Positions 35,805 to 45,408 of a stretch of DNA of 64,000 nt are shown here, one piece after another. A model generated the notes under the pieces. The model made no database searches, was not told where the DNA came from, and saw only the letters and a program-made list of their open reading frames with translations. The stretch's first letter is position 1. Every line of letters starts with the position of its first letter. This stretch comes from Lewinellaceae bacterium SD302 (lineage in GTDB: Bacteria; Bacteroidota; Bacteroidia; Chitinophagales; Saprospiraceae). The DNA is taken from positions 1 to 64,000 of the forward strand of contig PDLQ01000005.1 in the NCBI GenBank assembly GCA_002591745.1, in the 5' to 3' direction. The position numbers were made by a program, and so were the translations under genes.

Positions 35805-37321
35805 TCTCCCATCATTTTTTCCAACTCCTCTAATACTTCAAAACGCTCCTGTTCCAGTTCTTTGAGCCGCTGGATGATGACGGCCGGCGGGTCGTAGTCC
35901 ACGGGTTCGTAGACGATCTCCTTGTAGCGGTTGATGCTCAGATCGTAGTCGTTATCTACGATCTCTTGTTTGGGCACCAGGAAGCTCTGGTCGGTACGGG
36001 CGCGGTCGGTTTCGGCGGCCAAAGCATGGAAGCGGTTTTCCAGGTCCGGCAGGTCGTTTTCGGTCGTTGACTGCCGTTTGTCATCCAGGCTGAATCCGTC
36101 GGCTTGCAAATCGTAGAACCAGACCTGATCGGTGCCGCCGGTACCGGTCTTGGTGAAGATCAGGATGGCCGTACTCACCCCGGCGTAGGGTTTGAAAACG
36201 CCGCCGGGCAAAGAGACCACGGCGCTTAGCTTGTGCTTCTCGATCAGCTCGGCGCGGATGGCCTTATGGGCTTTGGAACTGCCGAACAGTACGCCATCGG
36301 GCACGATCACCGCGGCCCGCCCGCCGGTAGCCAGCATCCGCAACATCAGGCTGAGAAAGAGCAGTTCGGTCTTCTTGGTCTTGGCCGTGTCCAGCAGGCT
36401 GCTTTCCACGGCATCGTAGTCCAGGCTGCCTTTAAAGGGCGGGTTGGCCAGGATTAGGCTGTAAAGGTCGCGCTGGTCAGCGTTGCGTTCGCTCAGGGCG
36501 TCGCGTTCCAGCAGGTTGGGGGCCTCGATGCCGTGAAGTTGCAGGTTCATGGCCCCGATCCGCAGCATACTGGGGTCGATCTCCACGCCGTTGAACATCC
36601 GGTTATTGAAGTGGTCGCGAAAAGTTTTGTCGTTGAACCACTCCGGCTTTTCGTCGTGCAGATACTCTCCGGCAGACACCAGGAAACCCGCCGTTCCGCA
36701 ACTCGGGTCGCAGATGGTATCCAGCCTGTCGGGTTGCATCATCCGGACCATGCTGCGGATAATGTGGCGGGGTGTTCTGAACTGCCCGTTGCGGCCGGCA
36801 CTGGCAATCTTGCTCAGCATGTATTCGTAGAGGTCGCCCTTGGTATCGCGATCAGCCATTTCGATCTTGCCGATCTCGGTCACCACCTGGTCCAGTAACC
36901 GGGGCTTGCCGATCATGAAGGTGGCACCCTTCATGTGCTGGCTGAAAACGCCCCCGGCCCGGCCGACCTCCTTCATTTTGTCAAAAGCGGTTAGGTAGCG
37001 CGGCTCGCTACCGGGCTTGGCTTTTTCGGCCTCCGTACGTACGTCCACGCCACGGGTAAAGACCTCGAAGAGCCGGTCCGGCCCGAAGTTGCTGAATACA
37101 TTCCAGCGCAGCGGCCTTTCTTCCGGGGGGTAGATGGGGTTCTCCGGTGGTTCGCCCAGGATGCTGGCCTGTTTTTCCTGCCTGAGCTGGCGTTCATCCA
37201 GCCGGCGTAGAAACAGCAGATAGGTAAATTGCTCGATCACGGTCAGGGCGTTGGTCAGTCCGCCGTTGGCAAAGTGATTCCAGATCTGGTCGACCTGACT
37301 TTTAAGGGTGCCGGTAATCAT
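35801..37321 (-). CDS. hsdM: Type I restriction enzyme, M subunit (HsdM, N6-adenine methylase)
   Basis: 506 residues, full length. The N-terminal helical domain (QVDQIWNHFANGGLTNALTVIEQFTYLLFLRRLDE) is typical of HsdM. FRTPRHIIRSMVRMM leads to the AdoMet-binding motif DPSCGTAGF and the adenine-methylase catalytic motif LANPPF. Two copies with HsdS methylate the host's own sites and guide HsdR. It is the first gene of the five-gene operon; no clear TTG/TAnnTTTG promoter was found in the 240 bases before it. Confidence 0.95.
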   Translation of the reverse strand: MITGTLKSQVDQIWNHFANGGLTNALTVIEQFTYLLFLRRLDERQLRQEKQASILGEPPENPIYPPEERPLRWNVFSNFGPDRLFEVFTRGVDVRTEAEKAKPGSEPRYLTAFDKMKEVGRAGGVFSQHMKGATFMIGKPRLLDQVVTEIGKIEMADRDTKGDLYEYMLSKIASAGRNGQFRTPRHIIRSMVRMMQPDRLDTICDPSCGTAGFLVSAGEYLHDEKPEWFNDKTFRDHFNNRMFNGVEIDPSMLRIGAMNLQLHGIEAPNLLERDALSERNADQRDLYSLILANPPFKGSLDYDAVESSLLDTAKTKKTELLFLSLMLRMLATGGRAAVIVPDGVLFGSSKAHKAIRAELIEKHKLSAVVSLPGGVFKPYAGVSTAILIFTKTGTGGTDQVWFYDLQADGFSLDDKRQSTTENDLPDLENRFHALAAETDRARTDQSFLVPKQEIVDNDYDLSINRYKEIVYEPVDYDPPAVIIQRLKELEQERFEVLEELEKMMGE

Positions 37322-37487
37322 TGGGTAGGGGATTAAGCTTGGTTGGCCGCCAATTTATCATTTACTTTCAGGACTGTGGTGATTAATCCGAAATTTTAGG
37401 TGGGTAGTTTTTCACTGTCTTCAGCCCGGCCCGTATCAATCGATCATGTCAATTATCCGTAGCTGTTTTTTGGCTGACAAAGTAGCC

Positions 37488-37496
37488 GTGTTTGCC
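37488..37496 (-). repeat. GCTACTTTG word upstream of the serine hydrolase
   Basis: Minus-strand reading CACGGCTACTTTGTCAGCC; pairs in outward orientation with 37540-37548. Confidence 0.8.
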
Positions 37497-37539
37497 GATC
37501 GAACAAGCACCGATTCCCTCACCTTATACTACCAACCTT

Positions 37540-37548
37540 GCTACTTTG
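37540..37548 (+). repeat. GCTACTTTG word, 11 bases before the serine hydrolase ATG
   Basis: Context CCTTGCTACTTTGAAGTCC. Confidence 0.8.
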
Positions 37549-37559
37549 AAGTCCTTATT

Positions 37560-38870
37560 ATGAAATTCTGGTATAAATCCCTGGCCTTTGTCCTTCTTGC
37601 CGCATTAATGATCTACCCCTGGCAAAACGGGGGCGGCTATCCGGTGATGGACGGGGTAAATAAGACTAATATTCGCCGGCTGGTCCGCCTGGAACGGATG
37701 GACTCCGCCAAGTTCGTACGTACGCTGCCCTACGGCGCCCGCCACGGTTTGCAATACGTAAGACTGAACCTGATGGACCGGCCGATCGACTCCAACCTGA
37801 TCGACCGGGATGCGGAACTGGAAGCCGACCTGGAACGTCTGATCCCCAACCGAGGCCGGGCTTATTCCGTAGCCCTGATGGACATTACCGAAGGCCGCGA
37901 ACCCCGCTACGCCGAACGCAACGCTACTCTGGGCTACCAACCCGGCAGCGTCGGTAAACTGGCCGTAGTGACCGCCTTTATGTGTGAGTTGGAAAATGTG
38001 TTCGTAGACGACGTGGAAGCCCGCTGGGATATGATGCGCAACAAAGTAGTGCGCGGCGGCGAATTTGCGGTCTATGACCATCATACTATCCCCGAATACG
38101 ACCCGGAAACCGAGCGTTACAGCCGGCCGAGGGTAAATCAGAATCACGAGTTCAGCCTCTACGAATGGGTAGACCATATGCTGAGCGTGAGTAACAACGG
38201 CGCGGCCAGCGTGGTCTGGCGGGAAGCCATACTGATGCGGGCATTCGGGACTAAATACCCCGAACTCACCCAGGAAGAAGCCGACCAGTACTTCAAGGAT
38301 ACGCCCCGCGGTGAATTGCGCGACATCGGAGAAAACGTAGTCAATGAACCCCTGCGTCACCTGGGCATCAAGCACGAGGAATGGCGGTTGGGTACCATGT
38401 TTACTCGCGGAGCCAGTGCCATCGTACCGCCCAAGGGCGGCAGTATCGGTACCCCCCGCGGGCTGATGAAATGGATGGTCGCCCTGGAAAGCGGTGACGT
38501 GGTAGATGCAGCCAGTAGTCTGGAGATCAAGCGCCTGATGTACATGACCGACCGCCGCATCCGCTACGCCCACGCCCCGGCCCTGGATAGTGCGGCCGTT
38601 TACTTTAAATCCGGCTCCCTTTACGGTTGTAAACCCGGCACGAGTTGCGGCAAGTACAAGGGCAACCGGATGAATTACATGAATTCCCTTTGCATCGTGG
38701 AGCAACCCGATGGAACCCGCTACCTGGTAGCCCTGGAAACGAATGTACTGAGTCGTAACTCGGCTTATGATCATCAGGTGTTGGCTACGCGGATCGATAA
38801 ACTGGTGCGAACCAGTGCCGATGAGGCGGAAGGAGAGAATTTGCCGGAAAATATTTCTACGGGGGAGTAG
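37560..38870 (+). CDS. Serine hydrolase of the beta-lactamase/PBP superfamily
   Basis: 436 residues from ATG 37560, which is preceded by a GCTACTTTG word and opens with a membrane or signal segment (FVLLAALMIYPW). The three motifs of the penicilloyl serine transferase fold are present: SxxK as S130-V-G-K133, SxN as S211-N-N213, and KSG at 350-352 (KTG equivalent). It could be a D,D-peptidase or a class A-like enzyme; length and a Cys-rich loop (YGCKPGTSCGK) are unlike classical beta-lactamases, so resistance should not be assumed. It stands alone. Its stop codon merges into palindrome array D. Confidence 0.75.
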   Translation: MKFWYKSLAFVLLAALMIYPWQNGGGYPVMDGVNKTNIRRLVRLERMDSAKFVRTLPYGARHGLQYVRLNLMDRPIDSNLIDRDAELEADLERLIPNRGRAYSVALMDITEGREPRYAERNATLGYQPGSVGKLAVVTAFMCELENVFVDDVEARWDMMRNKVVRGGEFAVYDHHTIPEYDPETERYSRPRVNQNHEFSLYEWVDHMLSVSNNGAASVVWREAILMRAFGTKYPELTQEEADQYFKDTPRGELRDIGENVVNEPLRHLGIKHEEWRLGTMFTRGASAIVPPKGGSIGTPRGLMKWMVALESGDVVDAASSLEIKRLMYMTDRRIRYAHAPALDSAAVYFKSGSLYGCKPGTSCGKYKGNRMNYMNSLCIVEQPDGTRYLVALETNVLSRNSAYDHQVLATRIDKLVRTSADEAEGENLPENISTGE

Positions 38871-38982
38871 TGGACGGGCTGCGCCCTTTTGGACGCTTGG
38901 CTTCGCCTCGCTTGTGGACGGGCTAAAGCCCTTGTAGACGCTCGTTCCTCGCTTTTGGACGTCGCTACGCTCCTTTTGGAGT
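38868..38982 (+). repeat. Mosaic palindrome array D
   Basis: Begins at the TAG stop of the serine hydrolase gene and runs in one orientation: GGGCTGCGCCC, GCTTGGCTTCGCCTCGC, GGGCTAAAGCCC, CTCGTTCCTCGC and TCGCTACGCTCC, joined by TTTTGGACG, TTGTGGACG or TTGTAGACG. It lies between two convergent genes. Confidence 0.75.
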
Positions 38983-39011
38983 TGGACTTAACTTTTACTG
39001 CTTCAATGTTC

Positions 39012-39722
39012 CTAAAGGGCGATGCCGAGGCGGAAACCCAGGGCTATTTCGAGGATGCCGGAATTTCCTTCCGCTTGTTCGTCGGAAGATAGGCCCCATT
39101 CTTCGTCTGGCGGATCGAAAGTTTGGACTTGATTAACGGGGTTGAGATAAGTGATTTGACGTAATCCATAGCCGATGCCTGCGTACATATCCGCATAAAA
39201 TATTTTACCGATGGCTAATTGATAACCCGCCTTGAAAATACCACTGATGCGAAGACGCCTTTGGGTAGTCGCATCGACGTCGTAACGTTTCCCATCTGAA
39301 GCGGGATAGGTGACCCCTTCCAGATCCAATTCTGATACGGTGATGGGAAACTCAAAACCTGCGTAGCCAAAACGGTTAGGTTTACCCTGATTCAATGTTT
39401 GTGGTAAATGGTAGCGGAATTCCGGGCGAATCCCCATGGTAATATCTGCTTTCTTCAGACCGGAGAAAAGCGGATGATTATTGCCTTTTCCGTATTCCAG
39501 GTCCAACACCAGACTCGTTGACCTTAGATTCACCCAAATGCCGGCGCGTACGCGCGGGCGTCGGTTGATGATGGATAGCGGGGCGAGGTGAAAGCCCAAT
39601 CGGTGTTCCTTAGCCATTTCGCTTACGTCGGCTACTTCAGTAGCGCTCGCGGTGCCGTTTTGTCCGTACAATCCGCCAGAAAGAAGCAGTAGAAGTGATA
39701 ATATGGAGATGGATGTTTTCAT
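39012..39722 (-). CDS. Putative outer-membrane beta-barrel protein
   Basis: 236 residues with a signal peptide (ISILSLLLLLSGGLYGQ). The mature part alternates short amphipathic strands (AGIWVNLRSTSLVLDLEYG, ADITMGIRPEFRYHL, FYADMYAGIGYGLRQI) and ends in a strand-like FRLGIAL, as small outer-membrane barrels do. No family is recognised with confidence. It is the last gene of a tightly packed four-gene unit with two lipoproteins and a metalloprotease (gaps of 9-10 bases). A pore or anchor for these surface proteins is possible. Confidence 0.6.
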   Translation of the reverse strand: MKTSISILSLLLLLSGGLYGQNGTASATEVADVSEMAKEHRLGFHLAPLSIINRRPRVRAGIWVNLRSTSLVLDLEYGKGNNHPLFSGLKKADITMGIRPEFRYHLPQTLNQGKPNRFGYAGFEFPITVSELDLEGVTYPASDGKRYDVDATTQRRLRISGIFKAGYQLAIGKIFYADMYAGIGYGLRQITYLNPVNQVQTFDPPDEEWGLSSDEQAEGNSGILEIALGFRLGIAL

Positions 39723-39731
39723 ATTGATTTA

Positions 39732-40394
39732 TTATTCCTCCACTACAAAAGATCTCGTTCCACCTTTTGCGTAGCCTTCGTAATCTACTAATTCTAGAAG
39801 ACTTTCAACTTGTGTTGATCTATAGATTTCGTTAAACTCTTCTTCATGCGTTAGCGTATTGCGATAGCTTACATATAATGTTACGCGTTTTTTATCTCCA
39901 CATTGATAGACGAACGGATGGTCACTACTAAGTAATGAATTTAAACTTGATCCAAAGTTAACTCGAAAGGTTCCTGGTTCTTTTACAACAAGTTTTGCAC
40001 TAAAAGAATATGAATCTTCATTTTCAAAAAATATTATTGGATAGCTTCGAGCAGTTGGTAACGGTAATGTCGAGACTTCTCCAACTGTCGCATCTAAGAA
40101 TATATCTATGTCAAATAACTGTGACTCTCCAGAAATGTTAGAGAGCTTAATTTCAGTAAAGAAATTAAATCCTTCTAAGTAGGCCTTTTTGTTAGTCTCA
40201 AAGATTTCGATGTCTTTACCAAAATTGGCGGAAAGCAAAATGGTATCAATGGTCGTGATCGTATCGCTAGGCACGGTAATGTTTACTGGAATAATGAGTT
40301 CTACGTTCGGACCGAATTGGTCGGGTTTGCAGTTGTCACAGCTTACTAAAAAAAACAGGTTTGTCATAATGACGACAAGAACTAAACTCTTCAT
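39732..40394 (-). CDS. Putative surface lipoprotein (paralogue of the next gene)
   Basis: 220 residues with a lipoprotein signal (FFLVSC, lipidated Cys) followed by CDNCKPDQFGPNVELIIPV. The neighbouring gene has CSECEPDRYGPNVTMILPV at the same place, and both share GFNFFTE/NFNFFTE and the HPFVYQC motif, so they are tandem duplicates that have diverged. They are all-beta with two Cys near the N-terminus and one near the end. No known domain. Its DNA is clearly more A/T-rich than the surrounding genes. Confidence 0.65.
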   Translation of the reverse strand: MKSLVLVVIMTNLFFLVSCDNCKPDQFGPNVELIIPVNITVPSDTITTIDTILLSANFGKDIEIFETNKKAYLEGFNFFTEIKLSNISGESQLFDIDIFLDATVGEVSTLPLPTARSYPIIFFENEDSYSFSAKLVVKEPGTFRVNFGSSLNSLLSSDHPFVYQCGDKKRVTLYVSYRNTLTHEEEFNEIYRSTQVESLLELVDYEGYAKGGTRSFVVEE

Positions 40395-40404
40395 TTACAG
40401 AATC

Positions 40405-41079
40405 TTACTCAATTACAACAAAAGCGCGCCCTCCAATACTTGAAAACCTCTCATAGTCATACACAGTACTAAGATATTCTATCGGAGAAGTCAAAAATAT
40501 ATCCTGAAATTCCCTCTCGTTAGTTTCACTGCTTTGATACTCTATTTCAATACGTACTCTTCTTTTGTCTTCGCATTGATATACAAATGGATGCTCATAA
40601 AATTCATAATTACCAACATTCGTTCCCATCGCTAAAAAATATTTTCCAGACTCATTGAATACTATATCAGCTTCGAAGGAATAGAAATTTTCCGATTCAA
40701 GATAAGTTATGGGATAAACAGCAGCTGTTGTCAGAGGTAGAAAATCTACTTCGCCGATTATCTCAAATATGTCAATATCGAGGTTGAAATCTTCTTCTAG
40801 ACCTGATATTTCTGAGATATTAAGTTCGGTGAAAAAGTTGAAATTTTCCAATAAAATATTTTGATCATTATTTTTAATTTTGATTTCTTTTGGGAAAGTC
40901 AACTGTATGGAGATCGTGTCACCTACAATTAACGTGTCCATTGATATTTCAGTAACAACAGGTAATATCATTGTTACATTCGGTCCATACCTATCAGGTT
41001 CGCATTCACTACAACCAGATTCAAGCGAAATGGCTACTAATAGATAAGTCAATGTGAACAAATGCTTTTTAAAATCCAT
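40405..41079 (-). CDS. Putative surface lipoprotein (paralogue)
   Basis: 224 residues; N-terminus hydrophobic (LFTLTYLLVAISLESGC, lipobox-like). It is a paralogue of the gene at 39732-40394: same Cys pattern, DRYGPNV, NFNFFTE, HPFVYQC and a C-terminal RAFVVIE/RSFVVEE. Its start overlaps the end of the metalloprotease gene by 11 bases, so the two are probably translated together. A/T-rich. No function can be given; a chaperone or inhibitor of the neighbouring protease is one possibility. Confidence 0.65.
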   Translation of the reverse strand: MDFKKHLFTLTYLLVAISLESGCSECEPDRYGPNVTMILPVVTEISMDTLIVGDTISIQLTFPKEIKIKNNDQNILLENFNFFTELNISEISGLEEDFNLDIDIFEIIGEVDFLPLTTAAVYPITYLESENFYSFEADIVFNESGKYFLAMGTNVGNYEFYEHPFVYQCEDKRRVRIEIEYQSSETNEREFQDIFLTSPIEYLSTVYDYERFSSIGGRAFVVIE

Positions 41080-43299
41080 AGGAATCGTATAGGTCGTTCA
41101 TAGCATCAAATTCTGGACAGCCAATAGGAATACCTGCCGTTTGAATCAGATCTTGTCGATACTCGTTGATATTAGTTGGTGCCAGATTTAATGCATCAAA
41201 TAGTTGGAGTAGTGTATAACCCGAACATTCATCTTCAACTAAAAATGTTGCTCCTAATGGATCTGCAGGGTCAGGAGGTTCATTTGTGGTTATATCCGTT
41301 GCGGCCATGTTGTCATCTAGCAGATCAAAGAACAAACCTTCGGGAATAAATGGAGTGTTGCTGCCATTCCAGAACAATAATATCTCTCCACGATTTAAAT
41401 ACCTGCCTGCTTGACCTACGCCATTATTAGAATGTAGTAACCCATATTTCTCATCAGAAACAAGATGCTCCACCGTTTCAGCTAAACCTTCGATGATGGC
41501 AGTCCGTCCGGCACCATCACGAAAACCCTCTCCGTAGGGCTGGACTTCTCCATCCTCAAATCCTTCTACGATATAAAATAAATTATTTCGCCACCAATTC
41601 TGGCCAAGAATGGCATACTGAGAGACGTGGGCCATTTCGTGGTAAACTACCCTTCTTTTCTGATCGGAAGGTTCTTCTTCTCCAAAATGAAGGAAGACAT
41701 CCGGTTTACTAACTTCAATGTAATTAGTCAGTAAAGAAATAAGAATGGCTTCGGTTAGGTTCTCAGAAAAAGCATAAATGTACTGTAGGGTTAGCGGAAA
41801 GGAAACACCATCATCCTCATCGATTTCTTCAAACATTGGGGCTGCATTGAGCCCTTCGTCGATATCGTGAATTAAAATCGAAAAATTTCCCGGGCTGGGT
41901 AAATTTGTGAAATCGTAATGTTCGTGAACCCCATTATTCGTTATGGCTGCCACGTATGTCTGTTCGTGGATACTTGACTCATCGCCGTCTTGAAAAATTG
42001 TTAAACACTGATTATTCCACGTTTTGCTTGTGCTTCGAACCAACCAAGTGTACTTGACCGGCTTCAAGAATGCATTCCAAAAACGCGCTCCACGAATCGC
42101 CCGAATGACGTGCCGATCGCTCACACGATCCTTGAACACTATCCGAATTTTTAGCCCCCTGACATTATATTTTCGATCGATCTTCCAGCAGCCGTTGTCG
42201 TCTGTATCGGTATCCTCCCAGCGAAAACCAAACCAGCGTAAAGTGGTTTTTACTTTTATCCTTCGTACAGCCTCTTCCCCTAGTTGCGTATCGTTCACTT
42301 TTATTACTCCACCGGGTCTTTTTTTGTTTTCGAAAACGTTACAACCACACCTGCTAACCTGCCCCGGAGGCGGCTCGGAACCCGGAGGCGGCGGTGGGGG
42401 CGGACAATTACACCTCCATTCACAAATACTCGGGTTCGAGGGCAATGGGAATACGTAGGCCGTGCAGCCCAGACCACAATCTGGTTCAGTAGGTGGGTTG
42501 ACTTCCAGGCAGATTTCCTGGGAATCAAATTCACCATCGTAGCCCATGTAACTGTCCAAGATGTAAGCCGGGAAATTACGTCGATTGGCAGATTCGCCGG
42601 GGTCTACCGTTTCAGGTAAAGTTTCCGCTGCTGTATTTGGGTCGCAAGTCAGGCTTTCGTCCTCCAAACATTTTGGCCAGGCTGGGCAATCCGGATGACA
42701 GTTGCCATCGATGGCTTCGTACTTGGTCTCATTGCCAGAAATCACGTAGGCGGCAAAAGTCAAACGGCTTTCGTAAGGAGGAATGATCATCTGATCCAAC
42801 ACCTCATAATTGGCTACGGGAATAGTGAGGTTTTGATAGTCATCATAAGTAATAGCGCCGTACTCCGGCTGAGGGGTGTTTTCGGGAATCAGCGAGTCAA
42901 TGTAGGGTTCTTCACCATCATAAAGTATTTCCCGATGAAGTGGATCGGTGTCGAATTCATAATCGTGTTCCTCCTCAAAATCTGCCATTGCAGCTACTTC
43001 CGCCCAATCGGTGTAGTTCATTTTGAGATATACGTGTGTGGGCGGTACGTTCGGTGGAAACGTTATGCCGAGTGCGTTGGCCGCAGTTTTAATATTTGAT
43101 ATTTCGTAAGGATTATTTAATTCCTGACCATAAATAGAAGGACCAGGGCCGTTGAGAATTCCATCGGGCGGATTGCCGTTACGAAAATCTACGCCAGGTT
43201 TCGGTTCGTCGACTTCCAATTGCAAATCGCGCTCACAGCCGAAGAACGCGACTAGGCAAATAAAGACTAATAAAGCGGGGGGGGGGTAAGGTGTTTCAT
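41069..43299 (-). CDS. Putative lipoprotein zinc metalloprotease, signal peptide frameshifted at a G10 tract
   Basis: The main frame (open from 43225) codes for a large protein with a Pro-rich, Cys-rich middle (CNCPPPPPPPG, RCGCNVF) and, in the last third, YHEMAHVSQY, a zincin HExxH site, followed by EGLAETVEHL as a plausible third-ligand region. Just upstream the same frame reads ALLVFICLVAFFGC, a good lipoprotein signal with a lipobox, but the natural ATG at 43297-43299 (MKHLTP) is out of frame with it because of ten G (43277-43286, C on the coding strand). Eight or eleven would restore a complete lipoprotein. So as printed the gene is either switched off or miscounted at the homopolymer. 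Confidence 0.7.
43277..43286 (-). repeat. Homopolymeric G10 tract within the signal-peptide codons
   Basis: Ten consecutive G on the plus strand. The start ATG is at 43297-43299, and the open frame with the lipobox resumes after the tract; only tract lengths of 8, 11 and so on join them. Confidence 0.85.
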
Positions 43300-43576
43300 G
43301 TAATAGGTTCTAATTGCTGCTAAAACTATTCCCTAAATATGGTAATTACAAACGCAGTGTTGTTAAAGTCGGCCGGATGACGATAAATCAAACAACCAAA
43401 CACGACAATATTTTCATGCAGATGGAGCGGAAGGGCAGAAGATGAATTTATACTCTATTCCGACGGCCCGACGGGGCCTGCTTTCCGCTGATGGCGTAAA
43501 ATGTTCTTCAGTCCTTGAATAAAGCCTGCTCACTGCAAATTGTCGCTTCGGTAAAGTTAGGGGGGTGAGAAGCGTT

Positions 43577-45172
43577 CTACAACTCACTCGTCGTATGAAA
43601 CTCCACCTCCGGGTGGGCATCCTTCGTACTCTGTAAAGTCCAGGCACTTTCGGCCAGGAAGACCAGCCGGTCCTCGGTATCCCGAGCGATGTTACTCCGC
43701 CGCCGCTCTTCGAAAGCTTTCAGGGCTTTTTCATCCTCGCTGGTCACCCAGAGGGCTTTGTGGAGACTGATCGGCTCGTAGACTGCCGTGGCCCCGTATT
43801 CGTGTTCCAGCCGGTACTGGATAACGTCGAACTGCAGTGCCCCCACCGTACCGATGATCTGGGCGTTGTCCGCCTGGCGGGTGAAGAGCTGGGCGACGCC
43901 CTCTTCCATAAGCTGAGAAAGACCCTTGGCCAACTGCTTGCTCTTCATCGGGTCGCCGTTGATGACGCGGCGGAATTGCTCCGGACTGAAACTCGGGATG
44001 CCCTTGAAGTGCAATTCTTCGCCCTCGGTGAGGGTGTCGCCGATCTTGAAGTTGCCGCTGTCGTAAAGCCCCACCACGTCGCCGGCAAAGGCTTCGTCCA
44101 CCACCTCTTTCTTAGCAGCCATGAAGCTGGTCGGGTTGCTGAATTTCAGTTTCTTTTCCTGGCGGACGTGCAAATAATTGGTGTTCCGCTCGAAGGTGCC
44201 GCTGCAAATACGCAGGAAGGCGATCCGGTCGCGGTGCTTCGGGTCCATATTGGCGTGGATCTTGAAGACGAAGCCGCTAAAATTATCTTCGTTGGGTTTA
44301 ACGAGGCGCTCTTCGGCGTTGCGGGCCTGGGGCGGCGGGGCGATCTCCACGAAACAGTCCAGCAATTCTTTTACCCCGAAGTTATTAATGGCCGAGCCGA
44401 AGAAAACCGGACTCAGGTCACCGGCCAGATACTTTTCGCGATCGAAAACGGGGTAAACCTCCTCGATCATGTTTACTTCCTCTCGCAGCTCTTCGGCGGC
44501 TTCTTCGCCCACCAGTTCGTCCAGTTCCGGGTTATTTAGATCGGTAAAGGCGATCACCTCTTCGGGGCGGCCCTGTTTTTTCTTGCCGGGGCTGAAGAGT
44601 ACCAGCCGCTGTTCGTATAGACTGTAAACGCCCTGGAATCGGTCGCCCATCCCGATCGGCCAGCTCAGTGGGCGTACGGTCAGGCCCAGTTTTTGCTCCA
44701 CCTCGTCCAGCAGGTCAAATGCCTCCTTACCCGGCCGGTCCATCTTGTTGATGAACACAATTACCGGCGTTTTGCGCATCCGGCAGACCTGCACCAGCTT
44801 TTCGGTTTGCTCCTCCACACCCTTGGCTACGTCGATGACCACGATCACGCTGTCTACTGCCGTCAGCGTCCGGTAAGTGTCTTCGGCGAAATCCTTGTGA
44901 CCCGGCGTATCCAGGATGTTGACCTTGCAATTGCTGTAATCAAAAGCCATCACCGAGGTAGCTACGGAGATGCCCCGTTGCCGCTCGATGTCCATAAAGT
45001 CACTGGTAGCACCTTTCTTGATCTTGTTGCTCTTCACGGCCCCGGCCTCCTGAATGGCCCCGCCGAAGAGCAGGAGTTTCTCGGTCAGCGTTGTCTTGCC
45101 GGCATCCGGGTGGGAGACGATTCCGAAAGTGCGGCGGCGGGCAATTTCCTTAGTTTGAGTAGCTGCGGACAT
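43577..45172 (-). CDS. prfC: Peptide chain release factor 3
   Basis: A translational GTPase that releases RF1/RF2 from the ribosome. G1 is [10 protein letters not shown], the switch region [18 protein letters not shown]3 DTPGHKDF and G4 [17 protein letters not shown] in the middle is characteristic of RF3. From ATG 45172 it is 531 residues, the usual RF3 length. The frame is open to 45286, but the added part runs into the inverted-repeat element, so I reject it. It stands alone on its strand. Confidence 0.95.
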   Translation of the reverse strand: MSAATQTKEIARRRTFGIVSHPDAGKTTLTEKLLLFGGAIQEAGAVKSNKIKKGATSDFMDIERQRGISVATSVMAFDYSNCKVNILDTPGHKDFAEDTYRTLTAVDSVIVVIDVAKGVEEQTEKLVQVCRMRKTPVIVFINKMDRPGKEAFDLLDEVEQKLGLTVRPLSWPIGMGDRFQGVYSLYEQRLVLFSPGKKKQGRPEEVIAFTDLNNPELDELVGEEAAEELREEVNMIEEVYPVFDREKYLAGDLSPVFFGSAINNFGVKELLDCFVEIAPPPQARNAEERLVKPNEDNFSGFVFKIHANMDPKHRDRIAFLRICSGTFERNTNYLHVRQEKKLKFSNPTSFMAAKKEVVDEAFAGDVVGLYDSGNFKIGDTLTEGEELHFKGIPSFSPEQFRRVINGDPMKSKQLAKGLSQLMEEGVAQLFTRQADNAQIIGTVGALQFDVIQYRLEHEYGATAVYEPISLHKALWVTSEDEKALKAFEERRRSNIARDTEDRLVFLAESAWTLQSTKDAHPEVEFHTTSEL

Positions 45173-45226
45173 GCGTGGTTGGCGGTTGATCTTGAAAACA
45201 GTTGACTCGGGGACGATGGAAGCTTT

Positions 45227-45235
45227 GCTACTTTG
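45227..45235 (+). repeat. GCTACTTTG word, left arm of inverted repeat
   Basis: Context CTTTGCTACTTTGAAGTCC; partner at 45347-45355. Confidence 0.8.
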
Positions 45236-45346
45236 AAGTCCAAAAGAACATAGATAATAGAATATTGAAAATAGACTGCTGCTCAATCATGCAAACTACG
45301 CGTACACGCAAAAGCGGCATTTGTCAGCGAAGCGGTCTTTTGACTT

Positions 45347-45355
45347 CAAAGTAGC
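45347..45355 (-). repeat. GCTACTTTG word, right arm of inverted repeat
   Basis: Minus-strand reading CATTGCTACTTTGAAGTC. Confidence 0.8.
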
Positions 45356-45408
45356 AATGTTCTCCCCTAACCCGAGTCGAAAATGCCCGCAAAGATACGG
45401 AATGGAAA

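Larger units (their letters stand above)
45221..45360. repeat. Inverted repeat with GCTACTTTG arms
   Basis: TTTGCTACTTTGAAGTCCAA (45224 onward) faces its complement TTGACTTCAAAGTAGCAA (45340-45357) across about 90 bases of unrelated, A/T-rich sequence. It lies upstream of prfC, between prfC and the T9SS cargo gene. No transposase or evident target duplication. Confidence 0.6.

Noticed and set aside
37605-38774. 389-codon antisense frame across the serine hydrolase gene
   Set aside because: Exact antisense of a gene with SxxK, SxN and KSG motifs; no features of its own.
45173-45286. N-terminal extension of RF3
   Set aside because: The extra residues are translated from the inverted-repeat element; RF3 proteins begin near the chosen ATG.
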